Positions 15,984-18,503 of a DNA stretch of 18,503 nt are shown piece by piece; within the stretch, counting starts at the first letter, position 1; each line of letters starts with the position of its first letter. The translations under genes were made by a program, and so were the position numbers. This stretch comes from Auxenochlorella pyrenoidosa (taxonomy: Eukaryota > Chlorophyta > Trebouxiophyceae > Chlorellales > Chlorellaceae). The notes beneath the pieces were generated by a model, which saw nothing but the letters and a program-made list of their open reading frames with translations, searched no databases and was not told the origin of the DNA. The stretch covers positions 1,361,601-1,380,103 of the forward strand of contig KQ481993.1 of the NCBI GenBank assembly GCA_001430745.1, in the 5' to 3' direction.

Positions 15984-18503
15984 CTAGAGCAAGAGCAGCG
16001 CTGCTGCCGCAGCTGCTAGCAGCCAGCTGGCAGCGAGGCCAGCGCGGCTGAGGCCCACAGCCGCGGAAATGGAGCGGGTGGACACGTCTGCCATGTCTGC
16101 GCGGGGCGTGTCGCTGTTGGCGTCGTATGCCACCCCCGAGATGGGCATGCCGCGGCAGCTGGGCGGGCTGGTGAGGTGGCAGTCGGGCGCGTTGGGCTCC
16201 CACGGCACGCGCTCCCAGCCAAAGGACTGCAGCCCAAGGGGGGAGGAGGCAAGGCCGGGGCAGGCTGGCGTCGGTGTGCAGGCACGGTGTGGCAAAACAG
16301 AGCGGCGCGGCTGGAGCACGCGAACACACCGCAGCGGGGCGGAGCGCCTGAGCAGGAGGCGCCGCTCGCGATGCCAGGGTGCGGCACCACAGCCGGCCGG
16401 AGCGGCCTAAGCAGGAAGCACAGCCGGCCCGGCGCCCACACCTTGAGCTCGCAGGTGTTGTTCCAGCTGTCGCCGGCCAGGGGCTCCCAGGTGTAGCCGC
16501 CGCACTCGGGGAAGCCGCCGCATATCTGGCAGCAGTCCTGGGGGGTGGAGACGTTGACGTACACCGCCTTGGTGCCGTTCTTGAAGAACAGGGTCTGGCC
16601 CTCGTAGCGCACGCTGCGGGGCGGGGTGGGGTGGGCGGGGGGTGGGGGGTGCGGGGTGGGGGGGGCACTGGTCAGCAATTGGTGGGCAGGCAGCACAAGC
16701 TGGGAAGGCGTTGGCATGGCTGGCTGCAGCAGGGCCCAGGGATGGGAACCTCTGTTCCGCCGCCCACCACGGCCCCCCGTGTCCGCCTGCCCGCCCACCC
16801 GCCGTAAAGCGGCTCCAAGGCCCCCCTCGCTCACCCGTACTCGGACCGGCAGGTGGGGAAGTGGGTGCACTTGTCGGGGATGAGCACCTGATCCTCCGGC
16901 TGGATGATGTAGGTGTCGCGGTGGCTGCGGCACAGCAGGAGGGGGGGGGGGGGGGCAACGGTGATGCACAGCGCAGCTCGTAAGCGCATGCCGCCTGGGC
17001 GTGCAGGCAGGGCCGGCGCGGCCGCGGGCGGGCGGGGAGCGCAGGGCTCGCGCGCCGGGGGGGCTGTTCAGGGCTGGCAGGCGGCAGCATGGGCGGGCGG
17101 GCTGCGGATGTGGGGCAGCTGCTACAGCGGCGTGCGCACCAGGCCAGCCACTGCGCGGTGGGGTACTGCTTGGGGGAGCAGCCCAGGTTGATGGCGGCGG
17201 GGTCCTGATACACCCGCACATAGTTGACCTGCAGAGAGCGGGCGGGACGTAATCTGTCTCAGCAGAAGCACGGCGGCTGCCAATCGACGCCAGCGAGGTG
17301 CATGCGGTAGGCAGGGTTGAGCCAAGGCAGGGTTGAGCCCGCGCCCTTGCGCCGCAACATGCAGCCCCTCCCTCCTGGGCATCCCCCCCCCGCCCCACCT
17401 TGTAGTAAGCAGGGAACTGCAGGTTGTCGATGTCCACCTTGGTGAACTTGTCTGCAGGGGTGGGAAACGCGGCAGGGGCACACAGCTGGTGAGCGCTTGG
17501 GGCGCTGGACATTTCACCCTCAGGCTGCGCTGGCGGGCCGTGCAGCTGCATCGCCAGCCACCCCCGGCCTGCCCAGGGACCGCCTTTCGCCCCTCCTCTG
17601 ACAGGCGGCTTGAGGGCTCGACTCACTTGACATGGCTGCACCAAGGGAGGGAGAGAGGGGGCGGGGGGTGAGTCGGGGCCCATGGCGCTCAGCGCACAGG
17701 CGGCGGCTGCCCACCCTGCCAGGCCAAGGCGCTCCGCCACACCCCAGCCGCCGTCCTCGCGCTGCCAAGACAGGCGATCTGACGCTCGTGCAGCCTTTCA
17801 GGTTCCTCAGGGTCTGCGTCGCAAGTTCCGTTGCGGATGGACAGACTCAAGCCCACACAAGCAAGCCTCCAGCGCCCTTCCTCGCGCAGCCAAAACAGAC
17901 GCCCGCCTCCTGTGCAGCCTTCCATGTTCCTGTCCTCACCAAAGTTGAAGATGACGTACATGGCCTCCACCGGGATGAGCCGCTCAAAGGTCTCGTACGT
18001 GCCGTTGTTCTGCCGGCGCAGCGCCGCGCTGTTCACCTCTGCGGGGGATGGAAGGAGCCGGCTGGGCGCTGGTCGGGGGGGCGCGCGGGGGAGGGGAGCC
18101 GGCTGGGCGCTGGTCGGGGGGGCGCGGGCCAGGGAAGGGAGCAGGCTGGGCGCAGCTGGTCAGGCAGACCGCGCGTGGGAGGGGAGCCGGCTGGGCGCTG
18201 CTGGTCAGGCGGGGCGCGCCCCCGCTGCAAGCGCCCTCTGAGCCTGCCGCTGCTGGGCGCTGCTGGGAGCCCGCCGCAGCGCCTCTTCACCGCGCGCGCT
18301 CTCACCATACACCAGCTTGCCGTCGATGTACCAGCGCACATACTCCTTGGGCTTCCAGTCCTGCAAGGGGGCGGTGGTGGCACGAGTGGGCAGCAGGCGC
18401 ATAGGAGGCGACGGCTGCGCGCCACGCTCGTGCCCACCCGTCCTTAACACGGGCATGCGCATAAGCGGCACTGAAGGGCGGCAGCAGGCCGCTGCGCATA
18501 AAG
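15984..18503 (-). CDS. KRE6/SKN1-type glucan-associated protein with PAN module and GPI-like tail (5' end off the right edge)
   Basis: Eight exons join in frame (269 codons visible): 18360-18306, 18038-17940, 17635-17627, 17451-17399, 17228-17140, 16924-16835, 16613-16442, 16226-15984. The blocks YVRWYIDGKLVY, RLIPVEAMYVIFNF, VDIDNLQFPAYYKVNYVRVYQD and LGCSPKQYPT match the C-terminal half of SKN1/KRE6 proteins, a GH16-like family needed for beta-1,6-glucan in fungi. The catalytic half lies beyond the window. A second Cys-rich stretch (DKCTHFPTC) leads to a PAN/apple-like module (NVSTPQDCCQICGGFPECGGYTW ... NNTCELK split over 16613-16442). The protein ends in a Ser/Ala region and LLAAAAAALLLL with no charged residue after it, as in GPI-anchor signals. 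This suggests a cell-surface glucan-binding or glucan-modifying role; activity cannot be judged without the upstream exons. Confidence 0.82.
17627..17635 (-). other. Nine-nucleotide microexon in the KRE6/SKN1-type gene
   Basis: The minus strand shows a pyrimidine tract, then GTGCAG, the bases CCATGTCAA, then GTGAGT. Including these 9 nt (phase 1 in and out) gives NFAMSNKFTKVD, matching the conserved Met-Ser segment between the LNL/NF block and the DNL block of SKN1/KRE6 proteins. Skipping it would keep the frame but delete that segment. Confidence 0.75.
17810..17865 (-). repeat. Dispersed ~50-bp intronic repeat, copy C
   Basis: This lies in the 17636-17939 intron of the KRE6/SKN1-type gene, in the sense of the gene. 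It is the most complete copy, running from CTTGCTTG through GGAACTTGCGACGCAGACCC, and the best match to copies A and B. Confidence 0.6.
18054..18220. repeat. Four-copy minisatellite in a KRE6/SKN1-type gene intron
   Basis: Units starting GGAGC(C/A)GGCTGGGCGC begin at about 18054, 18095, 18138 and 18183 (spacings 41, 43 and 45 bp), within the intron 18039-18305. The spacing drift shows small indels between copies. Confidence 0.8.
18361..18503 (-). other. Right-edge intron sequence of the KRE6/SKN1-type gene
   Basis: The exon at 18360 begins right after a CTGCAG acceptor and in phase 0, so the bases to the right belong to an intron. No exon is convincing before the window ends. Confidence 0.6.

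Noticed and set aside
16016..17740. A 574-codon continuous minus-strand frame
   Set aside because: It crosses several introns of the KRE6/SKN1-type gene and uses the wrong frame in most exons. The conserved blocks lie in other frames and join only by splicing.
1..18503. tRNA, rRNA, CRISPR array, riboswitch or intact transposon
   Set aside because: No tRNA arms, direct-repeat/spacer pattern, transposase-like or reverse-transcriptase-like domain, or long terminal repeats were seen. Short tandem repeats are minisatellites with drifting units.

Overview
The window looks like nuclear DNA of a green alga (chlorophyte). It is GC-rich, and its genes are cut into many short exons by introns that mostly run GT...(C/T)GCAG, with C-rich tracts before the acceptors. 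TGTAA-type poly(A) signals follow at least two stop codons. The protein families fit an alga: a plant-type PC-esterase, an SRCR-domain surface protein, a KRE6/SKN1-type protein and an ankyrin-RMT2 methyltransferase. The species cannot be fixed from the sequence. All gene models below were joined by hand, with every exon junction checked for reading phase and splice dinucleotides; no transcript or database evidence was available.

Layout, left to right. (1) Minus strand, 3346 to beyond the left edge: a secreted-then-membrane-anchored protein with a Cys-rich N-terminus, one complete six-cysteine SRCR domain, a Pro/Thr stalk, one transmembrane helix, and a cytoplasmic tail built from small phase-0 exons carrying a repeated AP(K/Q)xTP motif. 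(2) Minus, 7527-4075: a type II membrane PC-esterase (PMR5/TBL-like) in 11 exons, with one or two GC-AG introns. (3) Minus, 8968-8263: a small multi-pass membrane protein I do not recognise. (4) Minus, 12481-9423: an ankyrin-repeat arginine methyltransferase of the RMT2 family, with a 10-nt first coding exon and a polyglutamine C-terminus. (5) Plus, 12842-15279: a nine-exon short-chain dehydrogenase/reductase of the CsgA/sniffer type, divergent from gene 4 across about 360 bp. (6) Minus, 15984 to beyond the right edge: the C-terminal part of a KRE6/SKN1-type protein fused to a PAN/apple-like module and a GPI-anchor-like tail, and containing a 9-nt microexon.

Three of the six genes (1, 2 and 6) encode secretory-pathway or cell-surface proteins with possible links to the wall or glycans. 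The other recognised two (4 and 5) are soluble enzymes sharing a head-to-head promoter region. I see no operon-like system, CRISPR array, tRNA/rRNA gene or intact transposon. The most unusual signals are a roughly 50-bp dispersed repeat found in four introns of three different genes, the repeat-exon tail of the SRCR protein, the KRE6-PAN-GPI architecture, the 9-nt microexon, and the GC-AG intron with a 22-G run just inside its donor.
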